Shown here: piece after piece, positions 11,465 to 23,439 of the stretch
Position numbering within the stretch: the first letter of the stretch is position 1
How the letters are laid out: the number at the start of each line of letters is the position of its first letter
DNA from: Cordilura impudica
Lineage: Eukaryota; Arthropoda; Insecta; Diptera; Scathophagidae
Direction: 5' to 3'
Assembly: GCA_963682025.1 (NCBI GenBank)
Contig: OY821520.1
Coordinates: 90,427,170-90,491,169 of the forward strand
Length of the DNA stretch: 64,000 nt
Translations under genes and position numbers: made by a program
Notes under the pieces: generated by a model
Seen by the model: the letters and a program-made list of their open reading frames with translations, nothing else
Database searches by the model: none
What the model was told of the DNA's origin: nothing

Positions 11465-11758
11465 AGTTTATTGATTAAACACAATTTTAAAAAGTTTTTT
11501 TAATTATCTATTGATTCATGATATTGTTCTCATGAATGTTGTTTTTATATTTAAAAAACAAGAAAGAATTTTTTCATTTTCAATAAAAAATACTACAATA
11601 AAATTCAAAGAAAATATGAACAAGAAGTTACAAATAAAATATAACAAAGTTTTTTCTTTAACAGTTAGAAACAAATATAAATGAAAGTAATTAACAATAT
11701 AAATTAAGAAAGAGTATAGGAGAAATAATGACTAATTAAGGATATTTAATATATAACT
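11465..11758 (-). repeat. 5' LTR of the 297/17.6-like element
   Basis: 294 bp on the minus strand, beginning AGTTATATATTAA and ending AATCAATAAACT. Its last about 58 bp (11465-11522) are repeated at 9084-9142 with a few mismatches, which identifies the LTR end and shows the 3' LTR was truncated. Confidence 0.75.
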
Positions 11759-12120
11759 CCCGGACAAAATTAATTAATATAATGATCGATTCAGAATTAA
11801 GCAATGTTCGTCTGTTAGTCTGCTGTGCGTCCATGTCACAGGCATATTTTGATGAAATTTGGTATATAAGCTTTTCTGGGCACAGAACGATCACTGTTGA
11901 AAATCGGAGCATGATCAGACCCAGTCCCCGTTACTTTGTCCCCTATAACATCAATAAAAATTTTCAAAAGTTACAAATTATCGCATAGACCCTGAATCTG
12001 TATTACACCAAATGGTCCAAAAATAAGCTTTGTAGTAAAATTCTTAGTCATAGCCGTCATATAAAGTTTCTTTTCCGATTTTTACTTAAATCTATGAAAA
12101 AATAAAAATATTGTATATAA
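11759..12120 (+). mobile_element. diverged DINE-like copy
   Basis: Keeps the family order in a decayed form: 'atgatcgattcagaatt', a shortened GTC core ('ttcgtctgttagtctg'), 'tttgatgaaatttggtata', 'agacccagtcccc', 'ttacaaattatcgcatagacc' and 'ttccgatttttacttaaatct'. The 5' hairpin and 3' palindrome are absent. Confidence 0.6.
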
Positions 12121-14036
12121 CGAATATACAGTATTGATCCTTATAACAACTCGGTTTGATATTGTGATGTCCGCTTGTCCGTGTGCTCGCCGTCTGTCTG
12201 TTAAAGTCATGCTCATTCACAAAATAAACCATTTACCTGAACAAAGTTATGATAAATCGCCAAACCGGGCATCATTGTGCCGAAATATGTCCAAAAATAT
12301 GAAAACGCCTCTTGTGACCAAAGATTAATTTTAAAATAATCACGTAAAGTCACGCACAGTCACGAAGAGATTCAAAACTCATATGCATAAGGAAAGAAAG
12401 AGTTTTATTAAAAACTTTGTTTTTATGGTTTAGGTTATCTTAAATTTAAAGTTATTAAAAAAATATATATATTCGAATCAAACTAAAGTCTGAGAAGAAA
12501 AATATCTGGTAATGAACAAATATAGAATATAAGAACTAAGTTTTTTGACACGAAAGATACATGCCTTAAAAAACATTTACGCTACGAAATTTTCGTTAAA
12601 TATATTACGTAATTTTCCCAAAAACAACAATGCTCAAACAATTTGTTTTAAAAGGGGATTTTCTTCTTATATATCATTTTCAAATAAAAAGCCTAATAAC
12701 ATTTAAATACACAAATTCGTGAGCGTATAAATTATAAAGGGATTTACTGCCATTCTAACCTCTTCTCTAGCTTCACATTACATTTCAATATCATTTCTTT
12801 ACTAATATTTTTGTCTTTGAGTTTTCTCTTGTTGAGTTCTTGAACTTTCTTATAGTATTTAGCCACATTTTCTTTTCGATTTCGACACCCAATCTAGAGC
12901 ACAATTGGTGAAAGGCAGCATCGTTTCATTAAAGGTAGGGCCTTCGTTGTTTGTCAATTTCCAACACAGTGACTTTTTCCAAAGCACTGTAACTATTTAG
13001 CGTCACACAGTGGGGCCTCGTTTCAAAATCACAACTTTTAAATGATTTTGATAGAAGACTTTCTTACCTTTAAATGAGTGCTGGCGGAGGGCGGTAGGTC
13101 CACAGGGGGCTTCAGTATATTCTATCAAAGTTCAATATTATTTTGGTGTTAATAATACATGTTGCAAATATAGAGATAATGTCCTGAACTTTGGAAGTTA
13201 CAGTGTTTTTGACCCAAGAACGAATCCTACTTAAATTTAGTGGAATCGGCTTATGTTTAGACCAGTGAAGGCCGTGCCAAACACACTGGTGCTCGGCTTC
13301 TTATGTATACAGCCGAACGAAAAAAAAATACTCACCAAAGAGTAAAAGTAAACAACAATTTCATTCAGTCTTATGAAAGCTTTTGAACAAAGCAGATCTA
13401 TGTCGCATTGCCTTTTGAAATTCATATATATTTTTTTTAATAGGTACACAGAGAATATTTGTTTAAAGGAAACCAAAAATGTTGAGAAAATTTCGAAGAC
13501 TTGATAAACTATAAATTAAACTTATTCTATAAAAAACATACGTCGCCTCCATTTGACATCATTATAGCTGTCTTCTATGCTTTTTTTTTTAATTTGAAAA
13601 AATATCCAGTTACTGGTAATTTTTTCGTTTCTGGTAACATATCACTTAATAACCTTTGAAATTTCTTATCTTTTTAAGTTTTGCTATTTTGTGTTAATTT
13701 TTTTGTTTCTTAAAGAAATGATTTACTTATTATTACTTATTTGATTTAATAAACTTCAAATTTATGGATAAAAGAGATTATATGTTCTTCACATTTTGTT
13801 TTACATTTTTTAAGATTTAAAATTTTAAAACAACAAAATATATATAAAATATTACCATATTCTACGTGAACTCAACTATTTGCCCTTTTATGCTTTCATA
13901 TAAACATTCATACAAAATCTACACAAACCCATTTAATATCGGCGTTTTGTTACGTCCATGGATTTCGATCAGTGTAGTACAACTAACACATGCTCATAAA
14001 CACTATTACTAACTCAATTCTCTCGATGGCCACCAC
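12121..14036. other. intergenic, mostly unrecognised
   Basis: Around 12160-12210 a second decayed GTCC-type core ('gatgtccgcttgtccgtg') suggests another DINE fragment. The rest is AT-rich with no supported gene. The open stretch at 13237-13476 (minus) has no recognisable domain. Confidence 0.4.
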
Positions 14037-14450
14037 TGGTTTAGACTCAGTCCCCACAAAAATTTTCCTTAAAAATTGGTTTTAATGCCACCGAATGTAG
14101 CAAATGTTATTCCATTGCGATGAAATTTGAATCATAAGGATTTATTAGGTTAGTGATGAGATCTATAAAAAATTGTTGATATCGATCCACGTTTGGACCT
14201 AGTCCCCGCACAAATTTTCCTCAAAATTTGGTTAAAATCCACAAAAGATGATAAATTTGCTAATTTCTGTATTATATTTAAAAAATTTACGAAAATAGTG
14301 CAAAAAACACTGTACAATTTTAATGAAATCGGACCACTTTTGGACCTATTTTCCCGGTGTTTTTATATAAATAAAAACACCCAAATTTCACAACACTCCA
14401 TATTTCACATTGAAATTTTGTTAATTAACCACTCAAAAGACTTATAATTT
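14037..14450 (+). mobile_element. diverged DINE-like fragment
   Basis: Repeats of 'gacctagtccccgcacaaattttcc'-type blocks (14043-14066 and 14196-14222) and 'gcgatgaaatttgaatcataa' match the interior of the DINE-like family at low identity. The two internal blocks may come from two overlapping old copies. Confidence 0.45.
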
Positions 14451-15181
14451 TACAATACATATTGTTTAAATCCGAAAGTCTAGAAACAAACACAAATACC
14501 ACTGTATTACAACATGTTAAATTAATATTAAATTTTTTATTAATATCACAGATACACATCTCTGAAATATTTTTAATATTAATATATTAATGATATAGAT
14601 ATTAAGTTATTTAGAATATTTTTTTTAAATTAGTATAATTTTGTTTATTAGTTAGTTCTCTTTAAAATTGCCATTAACATTGGGAGCGATGTCTAATAAA
14701 CTAACATATCGGAGCTATAATTATGTTATTCCAAATCATGTCGAGATCTTACATGTCTTCGTGGTGAAATTAGTGGGTCTGGAAAGGCCGTCAACATATT
14801 GGAAAGGTCCTCATTATTTGTTTTTTAAATTTCGTTATTTAAAATTTTTAAGTGCAAATTTTTTATTATGTTAAATGCATTTTTTAAGCTGGCATCAGGT
14901 CCAAAGTTTCTAATTGTTGCCGCGTATACACATTGTAAATTTTCTACCTTTAAAAGCAAGCAAATTTTGTTTTATTTGTTTTTTTTTTTTTTTTTTTTTT
15001 TTTGAGTGTAAATTTCTTATTATATTGAATTCATTAACAAAATTTGAACACTGAAAATTTTGGGCCGGTTAAAAATAATTCAGGTAGCGCAACCGAATTT
15101 TTTATTGTGCTGAATTCATCAATAAATTTTTATTATTTCCAAATCATAAGAATTACGAAACATTAACAATCTTCTAAAAAA
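14451..15181. other. intergenic, AT-rich
   Basis: No gene recognised. A motif of the form 'gtgcaaattttttattatgttaaatgca' recurs three times in variant form (about 14851, 15006, 15100). It contains a long poly-T run (14980-15003). Confidence 0.4.
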
Positions 15182-15381
15182 NNNNNNNNNNNNNNNNNNN
15201 NNNNNNNNNNNNNNNNNNNNNNNNNNNNNNNNNNNNNNNNNNNNNNNNNNNNNNNNNNNNNNNNNNNNNNNNNNNNNNNNNNNNNNNNNNNNNNNNNNNN
15301 NNNNNNNNNNNNNNNNNNNNNNNNNNNNNNNNNNNNNNNNNNNNNNNNNNNNNNNNNNNNNNNNNNNNNNNNNNNNNNNNN
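15182..15381. other. assembly gap of 200 N
   Basis: Exactly 200 undetermined bases. The 17-mer aacaatcttctaaaaaa lies directly on both sides (15165-15181 and 15382-15398), so the gap may be artificial, with the two contig ends overlapping. Confidence 0.95.
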
Positions 15382-15455
15382 AACAATCTTCTAAAAAACA
15401 TTTCGCCATCCTATCAAAATCAAAAGAAAATATGGAAAAATTAAAATTTTTGTTT

Positions 15456-15820
15456 AAATGGTGCGTGGTAAAGAAGAAGAAAGCATATATTTCAAAAATT
15501 CATAACTGCACTGTATTCTTAATCGGACCAGTTTCTGGCATTTCAGCCTTCATCAGCGATTTATTGAACATTGTGATAATTGTTATATTTTAATTGAATA
15601 GATTGTTTCTATATGAAAATTTTTTCTACTTAGGGCGGCCGTGAGGTTTTGAACCATAAACCTTCACATACACTCGTACTTGCACTTTTTGGTCAGCGCT
15701 TTAACACACTCACCTAAAGTCAGGCCTATGAGCAGTGTGGTTAGATTCAGTTTTCGTACTATACAGCTTTACTTTGTATTAATTTCAGAAGATACAACTC
15801 TGTCCAAACAAACAATCGTT
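15456..15820 (-). repeat. tRNA-like foldback repeat, one arm plus core
   Basis: Homologous in reverse orientation to 23030-23338. One terminal arm (15456-15625: 'atggtgcgtggtaaag...gcatttcagccttcatc') is followed by a core whose minus strand carries a class-II-tRNA-like A box ('taggtgagtgtgttaaagcg', 15702-15721) and a degenerate B box ('ggttcaaaacctc', near 15648). The opposite arm is missing. Confidence 0.5.
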
Positions 15821-16052
15821 ATTTTTGAATTTTGAATATTTTTTGCATTTCTACTTCTAATTTCCACTATTCTCAGTTTTCGTAAGAGTTGTCATATGTG
15901 ATGTACGGTTTTTGTACATACCTACATATGCACTTTACATATATTTGAGATGACGCTTTGAAGCGAAGAAATTTTTTGTTTGTTAGATTTATCGTCATTT
16001 TTCAGACATATTGCAATTACTACTGTAATTAATATGCAATTTTAATTTTGTT

Positions 16053-16163
16053 TAAATGGTGCGTGGTAAAGGAGAAGAAAGCATATATTTAAAAAATTCA
16101 TAACTGCACTGTATTCTTAATCGGACCGGTTTCTGGCATTTCAGCCTTCATCAGCGATTTATT
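16053..16163 (+). repeat. second arm copy of the foldback repeat, direct orientation
   Basis: A near copy of 15456-15566 in the same orientation ('aaatggtgcgtggtaaagg...cttcatcagcgattta'). Its upstream 75 bp ('ttgttagattt...cagacatattgcaat') matches, in reverse, the right flank of the 22.8-kb copy (23345-23412). Two copies of one repeat therefore seem to overlap here. Confidence 0.55.
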
Positions 16164-17917
16164 TTTGTTTTCAGGCACCAAAAAAATCATAAGAAATAAA
16201 ATAAAAAAATGCAAAAATTTTTTAATATTTGGCATTTCATAGCCCTTTAAATAAGCCATATAACTTTAGAATCGAATAATTTTTCAATAAGTTATGGCAA
16301 AACACGGCTGGCTACCCATCTATTCAGTGTATGTCAAGATGTTTTTACAGCTTTATGGTTGTTGCGTGCAGATAGGCAAGTATATACTGCCAAGTTTACT
16401 TTTATTAGTTAGAGTATTGTATTTGTAAACCATTTTAGGTAATATCTAGGTAAACGTATTTAAACATTTTTAGTTCTATTAAAATAGAAAAAACTACAAA
16501 AATATAGTATAGTTGAAAAACTGAGACTGTAGAAAAGTAAATGACCAAATAACATCAATTTTATTTTATTTTATAGAAACTAAGAAATCCTTTGAAATGA
16601 CATCAAAAGCATTACTATCGGTTTACTAGATTGCATACAATCTGATTTGAAAGAGGATATTTTTCAAAAAATTTTGAGCCTTTTTCTAAAAGCTAAAAAA
16701 ATTCCAACTTTGCAGAGCTCTATCATCCATAATTTTTATCCGATTTTAAAACCGTTTATTGATTCTTAATCTATAACGAATCTTCTATCCTATACATTCA
16801 TTGATTTTACTGAACGCTTCTATCAAATTTTTGATTTTTGTCATGCTATTTGGGGAAATGTGCCACTGTGCGTCAATACGGGTAGATCTGGACAGAATAT
16901 TTGATGGAGTCCATGGTTTCGGTGAACTTCTTTGATTAAGTTTTCTATCAAAATTATAACGCCAACTATCTTCTTATTAAACTTAATCTGAATAAAGCGA
17001 CGTTCGTCTCTTTTTTAAGGATAAAATCAATGCTTTTTTTTCTTTATATTTCTTTTTTCTTCGTCTCTTGAAATTTCATAAGCTCGTATTTACTTATCAA
17101 ACAATAAAAAAATATGGATATAAAGATAGAGAAGAAGATGCATCATTAAAATTATATACTCATATATCTTAACATGTTTGTAGACCGCCATCTTTATGGA
17201 TTAAATGTGCCGTTAAAAAACCATTTAGGATTATTTTAATGTGATAAGCAGATAACGTTGCCTGAATACGCAAACAACACTTAAAATCCATAAGAAGAGC
17301 AACAAACAGTAGCAGCAGCAAACAAAAAAGAAAACGAAAATGAAAACGAGGAAAAAAAGTAAAGAAAACAAAGATTTACATAACAACTTATTCCTTTTAT
17401 TATTCCTATGAAAAACCCAAACAAAAAAAAAATCGTTTACAAGATCTCTTCACTTAATACGTATTTAGGTAAATATTTATTTATGTACTTAAAAAATGAC
17501 AAATTTTTTCTAAAATTTATAATCATATTTTGTAAAAGTATATAACTTATACAATAATGGGTACACGTTTGTATAAACGTGTATATAAAAAAGTAAAATG
17601 CTTGAACGTACACATAGTCAAGATATAAGTCAGATTTTTCTTCATAAATAAATAGTGAAAAATTTTACTGAAAAAAAAATTAAATGAAATTTTCATAATA
17701 AATGATTTATAAATAATGTTATTATTTTTTTACTTGTGAATAGGAAATATAAAATCGAATTATATTTGAATCAAGACTAAAATTACTTTATTTTTTAGAG
17801 AAAAATTAGTTACGTATGTCTTTACATATAAAGTGATGAATTAGGTATAGTTATATATTTTCTATACAGGAAACGCAACCAATTTGGTTTTGGTGAGCCT
17901 TGCAAACGGTTTTAGAT
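16164..17917. other. intergenic, nothing recognised
   Basis: AT-rich DNA with short undirected ORFs. An A-rich, CAG-containing stretch (17281-17345, 'agtagcagcagcaaac') is simple sequence. No coding domain was seen on either strand. Confidence 0.45.
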
Positions 17918-17976
17918 ATGTAAACATCTATACGAGCAAGGGGGTAAATTTCTATTTCACAATACAATCACAAAGA

Positions 17977-18035
17977 CAGCGTAACATGTGAGCGTAAGAA
18001 AAAATCAGCGTAACATGTGAGCGTAAGAAAAAAAT
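17977..18035. repeat. 29-bp tandem duplication flanking the satellite
   Basis: 'cagcgtaacatgtgagcgtaagaaaaaa' occurs twice in a row, followed by a degraded third unit ('cggtgtgacttatgattg'). Confidence 0.8.
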
Positions 18036-18099
18036 CGGTGTGACTTATGATTGTATTGGTGAAAAAATTATGATATGTAATAACCTGTTTGAAAATGCG

Positions 18100-20660
18100 A
18101 AATGAAAAATAAAAAATTAAAAATTAAAAATAAGAAATGAAAAATGAAAAATAAAAAATGAAAAAGGAAAAATAAGAAATGAAAATGAAAAATAAAAAGT
18201 AAAAAATGAAAAATAAAAATGAAAAAATACAAAATAAAAAAAAAAAAAAAAAATAATATATAAAAAATAAAAAAAGAAAAATAAAAAAAGAAAATGAAAA
18301 ATAAAAGAATAATAAATTAAAAACAAAAAACGAAAAATAAAAAATTAAAAATTAAAAATTAAAAATTAAAAAGTAAAAATTAAAAATTAAAAATTAAAAA
18401 TTAAAAATTAAAAATTAAAAATTAAAAATTAAAAATTAAAAATTAAAAATTAAAAATTAAAAATTAAAAATTAAAAATTAAAAATTAAAAATTAAAAATT
18501 AAAAATTAAAAATTAAAAATTAAAAATTAAAAATTAAAAATTAAAAATTAAAAATTAAAAATTAAAAATTAAAAATTAAAAATTAAAAATTAAAAATTAA
18601 AAATTAAAAATTAAAAATTAAAAATTAAAAATTAAAAATTAAAAATTAAAAATTAAAAATTAAAAATTAAAAATTAAAAATTAAAAATTAAAAATTAAAA
18701 ATTAAAAATGACAAATTAAAAATTAAAAATTAAAAATTAAAAATTAAAAATTAAAAATTAAAAATTAAAAATTAAAAATTAAAAATTAAAAATTAAAAAT
18801 TAAAAATTAAAAATTAAAAATTAAAAATTAAAAATTAAAAATTAAAAATTAAAAATTAAAAATTAAAAATTAAAAATTAAAAATTAAAAATTAAAAATTA
18901 AAAATTAAAAATTAAAAATTAAAAATTAAAAATTAAAAATTAAAAATTAAAAATTAAAAATTAAAAATTAAAAATTAAAAATTAAAAATTAAAAATTAAA
19001 AATTAAAAATTAAAAATTAAAAATTAAAAATTAAAAATTAAAAATTAAAAATTAAAAATTAAAAATTAAAAATTAAAAATTAAAAATTAAAAATTAAAAA
19101 TTAAAAATTAAAAATTAAAAATTAAAAATTAAAAATTAAAAATTAAAAATTAAAAATTAAAAATTAAAAATTAAAAATTAAAAATTAAAAATTAAAAATT
19201 AAAAATTAAAAATTAAAAATTAAAAATTAAAAATTAAAAATTAAAAATTAAAAATTAAAAATTAAAAATTAAAAATTAAAAATTAAAAATTAAAAATTAA
19301 AAATTAAAAATTAAAAATTAAAAATTAAAAATTAAAAATTAAAAATTAAAAATTAAAAATTAAAAATTAAAAATTAAAAATTAAAAATTAAAAATTAAAA
19401 ATTAAAAATTAAAAATTAAAAATTAAAAATTAAAAATTAAAAATTAAAAATTAAAAATTAAAAATTAAAAATTAAAAATTAAAAATTAAAAATTAAAAAT
19501 TAAAAATTAAAAATTAAAAATTAAAAATTAAAAATTAAAAATTAAAAATTAAAAATTAAAAATTAAAAATTAAAAATTAAAAATTAAAAATTAAAAATTA
19601 AAAATTAAAAATTAAAAATTAAAAATTAAAAATTAAAAATTAAAAATTAAAAATTAAAAATTAAAAATTAAAAATTAAAAATTAAAAATTAAAAATTAAA
19701 AATTAAAAATTAAAAATTAAAAATTAAAAATTAAAAATTAAAAATTAAAAATTAAAAATTAAAAATTAAAAATTAAAAATTAAAAATTAAAAATTAAAAA
19801 TTAAAAATTAAAAATTAAAAATTAAAAATTAAAAATTAAAAATTAAAAATTAAAAATTAAAAATTAAAAATTAAAAATTAAAAATTAAAAATTAAAAATT
19901 AAAAATTAAAAATTAAAAATTAAAAATTAAAAATTAAAAATTAAAAATTAAAATTAAAAATTAAAAATTAAAAATTAAAAATTAAAAATTAAAAATTAAA
20001 AATTAAAAATTAAAAATTAAAAATTAAAAATTAAAAATTAAAAATTAAAAATTAAAAATTAAAAATTAAAAATTAAAAATTAAAAATTAAAAATTAAAAA
20101 TTAAAAATTAAAAATTAAAAATTAAAAATTAAAAATTAAAAATTAAAAATTAAAAATTAAAAATTAAAAATTAAAAATTAAAAATTAAAAATTAAAAATT
20201 AAAAATTAAAAATTAAAAATTAAAAATTAAAAATTAAAAATTAAAAATTAAAAATTAAAAATTAAAAATTAAAAATTAAAAATTAAAAATTAAAAATTAA
20301 AAATTAAAAATTAAAAATTAAAAATTAAAAATTAAAAATTAAAAATTAAAAATTAAAAATTAAAAATTAAAAATTAAAAATTAAAAATTAAAAATTAAAA
20401 ATTAAAAATTAAAAATAAAAAATCAAAAATAAAAAAAGAAAAATTAAAAATAAAAAATAAAAAATGAGAAATGAAAATTATAAAATGAAAAATGAAAAAT
20501 AAAAAAAAAAAAATTAAAAATAAAAAATAAAAAATGAGAAATGAAAATTAAAAAATTAAAAGTGAAAAAATGACGAATGGAAAATAAAAAATGGAAAATG
20601 AAAAAGCAAAGACGAAAAATTAAAAATGAAAAATATAAAATAAAAATGAAAAATTAAAAT
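18100..20660. repeat. AAAAATT heptanucleotide satellite
   Basis: From about 18338 to 20416 the sequence is an almost perfect (AAAAATT)n array, roughly 297 units. I see only two internal disturbances: an 'aatgacaaatt' variant near 18709 and a one-base-short unit near 19951. Both sides grade into degenerate AAAAATG/AAAAATA variants (18100-18337 and 20417-20660). A homogeneous centre with decaying edges is expected of slippage or unequal exchange. The ORF that can be read through the left edge (18117-18326, minus) is only Phe-rich simple sequence. Confidence 0.97.
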
Positions 20661-20849
20661 TTAACTGGTGGAAATAATAAATAGCAATAATTATTTTTAT
20701 ATTAGCAGAGCTCCTGCAGTTGAGTGCTATAAGTGATACATAGATAACGCTTTCTGTTTGATTTGAAAAAGTGCCATAAAAAAACTTTAATTACTAGATG
20801 TTTACACATCTCCCCTGTGATGGGACTCACATGATCATTTTTCGTTAAG

Positions 20850-21759
20850 ACAGCAAGCTAAGTCATGGCTATAATTTGTTCTCTAGTTCTTTTCTTGCAC
20901 GTAACATCTGCATCTTTTTGCTTTGGAATCGAACGCATGTTCTTGTGCATGGTTATAACTATGATCAAGTTGTTTTATAGTAATTTTTGACCCAACTCGT
21001 AAGACGTAAAGAAATTGTACATTTTAGCGTTACAACCTTTTTTGGCCATCGACCAGATGCAATAAAACTCGTTGGCCTTGATTTTTTCTGGAGCAGTTTC
21101 AACAGCTTTCCTAAGATATATTTGTATTTTCTAGACATAGAAGGTTTTTGCACATATGAGTATCCAAAATTTCAAACCATATCTCTCTGGTTTGCTTTGC
21201 TAAATCCACAATCTCCTTGAACACCAGAAAGCTGTAAGGGTAACATTGGTAACATTTCGGACCAAATATCCCACAGATGACGAATTGGAGCAAATTTCTG
21301 TTTTGTCGATGGCTTATTGTATCACCGAAGCGAATAATTTTAGTCACACCACAATTTTATTAATTAATTATTATAAATTAATTAATTAATTTAATTAATT
21401 AATTTAATAATAATTTTAATGTTAATAATATTAATAATTTCTTTATTATTTATATATGCTCAATAATATTCAACTTATTTGTGGACGCCAGCCAATATCA
21501 AAACCGCCAGGTACGCATGAAGCATTGACTTCTTCATTGTTTTCATTCTTTAACCCGCCAAATGCATTCGTGTTTTCGAAAATGATTTATTCAATAAGCG
21601 ATGGAGAAATATCAAGAAAGCATCCTTGAAACTATTCACGTGCGATGGAGTAGTATTAGTATTACTTGGTTGTAGTCTCATCACAATAGAGGTTCGATTG
21701 TGTCCTACTGTTTGCATAGCTGTTGCGCTCCAAAGTATTTTGTCATTTGAGACAAACAT
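20850..21759 (-). pseudogene. piggyBac-like transposase remnant
   Basis: On the minus strand, fragments in several frames line up in family order. 21759-21490 has DKILWSA, then 'VNSFKDAFLIFL' and 'NAFGG' (N-terminal region). 21340-20960 has the 'RHLWDIWSEML' block, 'VQGDCGF', 'MVKFWI', 'KTFYVWKIQIYLGK', 'ETAPEKN' and 'YELGQKLL', as in piggyBac transposases. 20950-20880 gives 'KNMRSIPK'. The segment between them, which would hold the first catalytic Asp region, is replaced by an AT-only stretch. Frameshifts and stops make it nonfunctional. Confidence 0.75.
21355..21470. repeat. TTAA/TAAT-rich simple sequence inside the piggyBac remnant
   Basis: 'attaattaatttaattaatt' type sequence replaces the middle of the transposase gene. 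TTAA is also the piggyBac target site, but the stretch is most simply read as microsatellite expansion after a deletion. Confidence 0.6.
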
Positions 21760-22022
21760 TTACAAAATATTCATAACTTTTTGGTTTCTTTCATTCTTTT
21801 TACACTTGGCATACAAATTACTATTTTCATACAACTTTCCAATACCGAGTAGAAAACTACACCAAGCATACCAAATTGAAGTTGTCGAAAAACAACGTTC
21901 CATGTATGATATGAAACTTAAAATTAATCCATTTCGGTTCATATACCTGATAAAGAAAAAGCCAAGAAAAATGGGTAACCAAACTTTAACAGTTCTAAAG
22001 ATTTTTGCAATAAAAAGAAAAT

Positions 22023-22784
22023 AAAACAAGTAGGATACCCTATACCATGCGCTTAGAGACCCTTTCTCTCAGGCCCAACTAACTGGATATATAAAAAAAA
22101 GCATAAACCAAATTTGAGTGGGATTTTTATTAATTTTTTGGTTGCAGATATGAAAAAGTTCATATCGGATGCTATATCTATATAGGGACTAGGCCCAAAA
22201 ATGGACCGGTCCTGGTCATGTTTGGTAAGGTCTCTTGTATATTGCAAAAATATATACAAACAAAAGTTGAGAAGAATCAGTGCAATATTTTTGTTTTTTG
22301 ATAGATTTAAGTGAAGATCGGGAAGCAGCTCTATATGGGGCCTATTACTAAGAGTTGTCCCTTAGGGATCATTTTTGAACTACTGATTAATGGATATAAT
22401 GCATATACATCCAAACCCAATTTGACTAAGATTTATATGATAATTTGGAGCTTATGGCAATTTATGATGATTCCGTAGGTTTCATTTATATGGGGGCTAG
22501 GTCTTTACATGGAACGGTTTTCACCAATTTCAACAGCGTTCATCCTATGACCGACAAAAGCTTATATACCAAATTTTATCAAAATACATTCATATTTGCG
22601 ACCTGCAGTTTGATTACAAGCTTTACATGGACACACAGAGGGACGGACATCGTTAAATCGAATCAGATAATGATTCTGATTCGACCGGTATAATAAAAGA
22701 TGGCTCTAGGTCAAATATTTTTGGTAGTTACAAACAGTAGCACAAAGTCATTATAACCAAACCACTTAGTGGTATAGGGTATAA
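22023..22784 (-). mobile_element. DINE-1-like copy, near full length
   Basis: Reverse orientation. It begins with the complement of the terminal CTTGTTT ('aaaacaagtag'), lacks the 24-bp palindrome (deleted), keeps the complete interior and core ('gagggacggacatcg', about 22638), and ends with the 5' hairpin ('aaccaaaccacttagtgg...gggtata', 22754-22782). Confidence 0.8.
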
Positions 22785-22793
22785 AAAATTTAT

Positions 22794-23338
22794 CAATGGT
22801 GCATGGTAGAGAAGAAGAAAGCATATATATCAACAATTCATAACTACATTGTAGTATTAATCGGACCGGTTTCCGACATTTTAAGCCTTCACCAGCGATT
22901 TATTGAACAATGTGATAATTTCTATGTTATAATTGAATAAACTGTTTCTATATGAAATTTTTTTACTTATTAAAAAATATTAAAAAAATTCAAAAATAAC
23001 TATTTTTTGTTTGGACAGAGTTGTATCTTCTGAAATTAATACGAAGTAAAAGCTGTATGATATGAAAACTGATTCCAACCACACTGCTCGTAGGCCTGAT
23101 TTTAGGTGAGTGTGTGAAAGCGTTGACCAAAAAATGCAAGTACAAGTGTATGTGAAGGTTCAGGGTTCAAACCTCATGGCCGCCATAGGTAGAAAAATTT
23201 CATATAGATACAATCTATTCAATTATAACATAACAATTATCACAATATTCGATAACTCGCTGATGAAGCCTGAAATGCCAGAAACCGGTCCGATTAAGAA
23301 TACATAGTAATTATGAATTTTTGAACCATGCACCATTG
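22794..23338 (+). mobile_element. foldback element with tRNA-like core
   Basis: Arms of about 150-170 bp are inverted copies of each other: 'caatggtgcatggt' at 22794-22807 against 'accatgcaccattg' at 23325-23338, and 'aatcggaccggtttc' against 'gaaaccggtccgatt' inside. The core carries 'ttaggtgagtgtgtgaaagcg' (23102-23122), close to the A-box half of tRNA-Ser/Leu, and 'gggttcaaacctc' (23163-23175), close to a B box. It could be a tRNA-derived SINE caught between inverted arms, or a MITE. No ORF is meaningful. Confidence 0.55.
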
Positions 23339-23439
23339 AAAGAATATAAAAAATTTGCATACTAATTACAGTATTAATTGCAATATGTCTGAAGAATTAC
23401 TACAAATCTAACAATTAAAAAAAAAATATAGTTTTCTAC

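Larger units (their letters stand above)
9084..11758 (-). mobile_element. 297/17.6-like (Ty3/gypsy group) LTR retrotransposon, internally deleted
   Basis: Reads on the minus strand. The outer ends are AGTT...AACT and the flanks carry a CCCG duplication (9080-9083 and 11759-11762). A full 5' LTR (11465-11758) is followed by the binding site, gag, protease and the start of reverse transcriptase. The RT then joins directly to the last 59 bp of the 3' LTR (9084-9142). RNase H, integrase and most of the 3' LTR are missing. AGT...ACT ends with a GGCGCAGTC-type binding site match the 297/17.6 branch. Confidence 0.8.

Noticed and set aside
12745..12960. Minus-strand stretch reading 'HQLCSRLGVEIEKKMW' that looked like a transposase fragment
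   Set aside because: Too short, interrupted by stops, and no family could be named.
18117..18326. Phe-rich 69-aa frame on the minus strand
   Set aside because: It is a translation of the A-rich degenerate satellite edge with no coding signal.
21626..22024. 132-aa plus-strand frame with hydrophobic stretches
   Set aside because: Overlaps the piggyBac remnant on the other strand and ends at a DINE boundary; no domain and no homologue that I recognise.
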